From Collinsella aerofaciens (GTDB taxonomy: Bacteria > Actinomycetota > Coriobacteriia > Coriobacteriales > Coriobacteriaceae): DNA of 8,037 bases. A program made the position numbers and the translations under genes. The stretch's first letter is position 1. Each line of letters begins with the position of its first letter. Under the pieces are notes generated by a model, which saw nothing but the letters and a program-made list of their open reading frames with translations, ran no database searches and was not told the DNA's origin. The stretch is from NCBI GenBank assembly GCA_008671285.1, contig RPYR01000244.1, positions 1-8,037 on the forward strand, given 5' to 3'. Shown here one piece after another: positions 6,021 to 8,037 of the stretch.

Positions 6021-6965
6021 TTAAAAGCCGTAACGGCGCGCAAATTCCTGGGCAAGCTGCGATACGTCTTCGCAAGCGTTGGCCCAGGGGGCAAAGTCGG
6101 GAGTATCCGAGATGATGCCGTCGGCCTCCCAAACTGCCTGATGCGAAAGGTCCCAGGGGTCGTGCGGTTCGGGCCGGCAGGGAAGGTACGGTGTCTGATA
6201 CATGGGGTTCAGCAAAAAGAACGCGCCGCCCTCGCAGCGGTTGGCAAACTCGCGCAGCGCGCGTGTCGCCGGGCGCATCTTGTTTGTTTTGAACAACAGG
6301 ATCGTGCGGGCGAGTAGGTACCAGGGGGAGCTCTCGAGGGCATCGGCCCCCATCTGCTCCTCGAGCTGGTGGGCCAGGGCAAAAAAGCCGTCCTCGTCTT
6401 CCAGGCGAGCGAGGGCGAGTAGCACGGTGCCTGCAGCTCGGGTGGGATAGCCTTCCGCCTTAAGAACGCGGCGAGAATAGTTGGCGGCAGCACGGTAGCG
6501 AGCGCTCGCCATGCACAGCTGCGAGATGGCCTCGAGCGTGTGGAGCCACCCGATAAGAGCCGGCTCGCTTACGGTGAGATCGGCCGCCGTCACGCCGTCC
6601 GTCAAAACCTTGTTGGCCCAGTAGTGCGGGGCCTCCATGTCGAACCCGGGCACGCTTTGCTGCAAGTAATCGGCCGTGGTCGCCTCGAGCTTCATCAAGT
6701 CGCCTAGACAGGCGTCGACGGGCGTGTCCGCCAAAATGATGGCGAGCAGCTGGGCATCGAGGACATACGCATCGACGCGGACGATTTTGAGTAGCTCATC
6801 GCGCATATCGTCGAACAGGCGGTTGCGCGTCTGCTCAAACTCCTCATCGCTGCCCATGTCCTCGATGCGATGGAGCTCGTAGAGCAGGTGGCGGTGGACG
6901 CCTGCATAGGACAGCAGAGCCTGGGCATGCTCGGGCTGCGCATACTTATGAGGGTTGACGCTCAC
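6021..6965 (-). CDS. TPR-like helical protein, second tandem paralog
   Basis: A 314-residue, almost wholly helical, probably cytoplasmic protein of unassigned function. Helix pairs of TPR type are visible, for example around 134-190 and 211-245, followed by a tail with NPMYQTPYLPCRPEP (253-267) and DTPDFAPW (287-294). This pattern recalls bacterial TPR/ST7-like proteins, a memory-based and tentative link. It has no signal peptide, membrane segment or catalytic motif. It is homologous to the upstream gene (7064-8037): shared landmarks are DAQ (70-72), EPALIGWL (134-141) and SSPWYLLAR (212-220). The GTG start at 6965 gives a length matching the paralog but lacks a ribosome binding site. The frame is open and protein-like further upstream, to an ATT at 7064 that follows a strong ribosome binding site, so the protein may be 347 residues. 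It is co-transcribed with murT-gatD 45 nt downstream and could be a scaffold for it, though nothing proves that. Confidence 0.82.
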   Translation of the reverse strand: MSVNPHKYAQPEHAQALLSYAGVHRHLLYELHRIEDMGSDEEFEQTRNRLFDDMRDELLKIVRVDAYVLDAQLLAIILADTPVDACLGDLMKLEATTADYLQQSVPGFDMEAPHYWANKVLTDGVTAADLTVSEPALIGWLHTLEAISQLCMASARYRAAANYSRRVLKAEGYPTRAAGTVLLALARLEDEDGFFALAHQLEEQMGADALESSPWYLLARTILLFKTNKMRPATRALREFANRCEGGAFFLLNPMYQTPYLPCRPEPHDPWDLSHQAVWEADGIISDTPDFAPWANACEDVSQLAQEFARRYGF

Positions 6966-7061
6966 GTCGTTATGGCCAAGCTCGCGTGCTGCATCGGGGA
7001 GTTCGGGGTGCGACGCAAGGTAGGCGCGCTCCAGGTAGACGGGGATGTAGACGCTCTGATC

Positions 7062-7080
7062 AATTAGAGGTCTCCTCCCT
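7062..7080 (-). promoter_or_regulatory. Strong ribosome binding site with possible ATT start
   Basis: On the minus strand, AGGGAGGAG (7080-7072) is followed after 7 nt by ATT (7064-7062), whose A is the last base of the upstream gene's TAA stop. The ATT frame continues without a stop into the second TPR gene and reads like protein (IDQSVYIPVYLERAYLASHP and on). A TTG one base later is also well spaced, but its frame ends after 33 codons at a TGA overlapping the GTG at 6965 (GTGA). Both arrangements imply translational coupling of the two TPR genes. Confidence 0.55.
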
Positions 7081-8037
7081 TAAACGGCAAGCCCTGCTCG
7101 GCCGCCCGCAGGATGCGCTCGTCGATCTGGGAGCGGACGATATCGTTGGTGGCGACCCAGGCAGCGAAGCTGGCGTTGTCGGGGGCGCCCAAGCCCTCCT
7201 GCAGTACCGGCGTCGCCTCGGACAGCGCAAGGACAAGCTCGTCGGTGGAGCCCACGCCCACGTTGACGCGGGCATAGACGCCATCGGGAAACTCGGTTTG
7301 GAAATAGAGCGCCTCGGCTGCGTGTGGGCACGAGCGTGCAAGGATGCGCAAGTAGTGCTCGGCACCCTCGTAGTCCAGCTCGCGCCAGGCAGCGCTCATC
7401 AGCGCGATGAGCGTCCATGGGTCCAAGTCGCGCTCCGCGTCCTTGGGACGACGGCGTAGCGGCGTGTTGGTGAGATAGGGGACGGAGTGGGCAGAGCGAA
7501 AGCGCTTGAGCTCCTCGGCGGGGTATTCGAGCTTCGCCATGGCGAGCATCGCGGTGTGACGGACGCCGGCCGGCTCGTTGGGGGCAAAGTCGAGGCTGCA
7601 GTTTGCGGCTTCGAGCGACATGCGATAGCGGCCGCTAATGAGTGCGCGCGACGCAAGGGCGGCAAGCCAGCGCAGGTAGGGGCGGCGCATAAGGTCGCCT
7701 GCGGCCTCACGCTCGTAGGGGTCCTGCGCCGAGGCGATCTTGAGTGCCAGGTCGTGCTCGACTTCATCGCGCTTGGATACCAGGTACTGTACGTACTCCT
7801 CGTTGGAGTTGGCGGTGAGGGCGGTCAGCATGCGCTGGGCATCCCAGTTGGTGGGGTCGAGCGCGGCTGCCTCGCGAAGCATGTTCTCGGCAGCGGCCTC
7901 TTCTTGCTCTGCCTGGGTATCGTCAGGGATAAAGGGAATGCGGTAGTCGACAGCCTCGACCACCTTGGCAATGAGGTGCCCGGCGCGGTCGCGGTCGTGC
8001 ACGATGAGCGGCGCGGGGTTGCGGGTGAATTGTTCCA
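7064..8037 (-). CDS. TPR-like helical protein, first tandem paralog (5' end cut)
   Basis: At least 323 residues, helical, with no recognised catalytic motif, signal peptide or membrane segment. Counting from the GTG at 8002, TPR-type helix pairs are visible at about 35-65, 107-160 and 193-225, with a tail ending in FAAWVATND (279-287). It shares landmarks and their order with the next gene: WDAQ (53-56), RPYLRWL (107-113), LDPWTL (193-198). The two are therefore tandem paralogs, though well diverged. The open frame runs to the window edge as EQFTRNPAPLIV before the GTG, and the first two bases in from the edge are TG, so the true start may be an ATG whose A lies one base outside the window. 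It ends at a TAA that overlaps the possible start of the next gene. The family is unassigned; ST7-like TPR proteins are a tentative comparison. It probably heads, or lies within, the operon leading to murT-gatD. Confidence 0.8.
   Translation of the reverse strand, partial: EQFTRNPAPLIVHDRDRAGHLIAKVVEAVDYRIPFIPDDTQAEQEEAAAENMLREAAALDPTNWDAQRMLTALTANSNEEYVQYLVSKRDEVEHDLALKIASAQDPYEREAAGDLMRRPYLRWLAALASRALISGRYRMSLEAANCSLDFAPNEPAGVRHTAMLAMAKLEYPAEELKRFRSAHSVPYLTNTPLRRRPKDAERDLDPWTLIALMSAAWRELDYEGAEHYLRILARSCPHAAEALYFQTEFPDGVYARVNVGVGSTDELVLALSEATPVLQEGLGAPDNASFAAWVATNDIVRSQIDERILRAAEQGLPFKGGDL

Noticed and set aside
6900..7000. Tyrosine-recombinase-like peptide LGHNDVSVNPHKYAQP near the second TPR gene's start
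   Set aside because: It resembles the LGH...Y..P end of tyrosine recombinases, but the Arg-containing boxes are absent and the protein that follows is TPR-like, so the likeness is probably chance.
7062..7085. Programmed frameshift joining the two TPR genes into one protein
   Set aside because: The downstream frame is -1 relative to the upstream gene, no slippery heptamer is visible before the TAA, and the two halves are homologous to each other, as expected of separate duplicated genes. Coupled translation explains the layout better.

Overview
The window reads as ordinary chromosomal DNA from a high-GC Gram-positive bacterium. The best fit is the Coriobacteriia (Collinsella or a close relative). 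This rests on the GC-rich codon use, a type III glutamine synthetase, an EFR1-type flavodoxin/ferredoxin protein, and a MurT/GatD lipid II amidation enzyme. The genus is inferred from gene content, not from a marker gene.

Layout. The left part is transcribed rightward: type III glutamine synthetase (112-2199) with a strong intrinsic terminator, then a small flavodoxin plus 2x[4Fe-4S] ferredoxin protein (2383-3144) with its own terminator. The right part is transcribed leftward, apparently as one operon: a TPR-like protein that runs off the right edge (7064-8037), a second TPR-like protein homologous to the first (6021 to 6965 or 7064), and a single-chain MurT-GatD fusion (3798-5975) ending at a hairpin terminator. 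The two convergent units meet in a roughly 650-base intergenic region. It holds a leftward tRNA-Glu(UUC) with its own promoter and terminator, tRNA-derived debris, and a regular array of four 15-nt inverted arms.

How the genes may work together. MurT-GatD amidates the D-Glu alpha-carboxyl of lipid II using ammonia released from glutamine, and glutamine synthetase makes that glutamine, so the window carries both supply and use of glutamine nitrogen. They are in separate, convergent units, so co-regulation is not implied. The two TPR-like paralogs share an operon with MurT-GatD and could be scaffold or adaptor proteins; that is only guilt by association.

Most unusual points: (1) MurT and GatD, normally two polypeptides, are fused with a short linker and all visible catalytic motifs kept; (2) four 15-nt arms alternate in orientation at an exact 40-nt step between 3600 and 3734; (3) the second TPR gene has a protein-like reading frame extending upstream to an ATT codon that sits 7 nt after a strong ribosome binding site and overlaps the previous stop codon; (4) a partial duplicate of the tRNA-Glu 3' end lies about 190 bases away. 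I saw no CRISPR array, transposase, phage gene or clear defence system.
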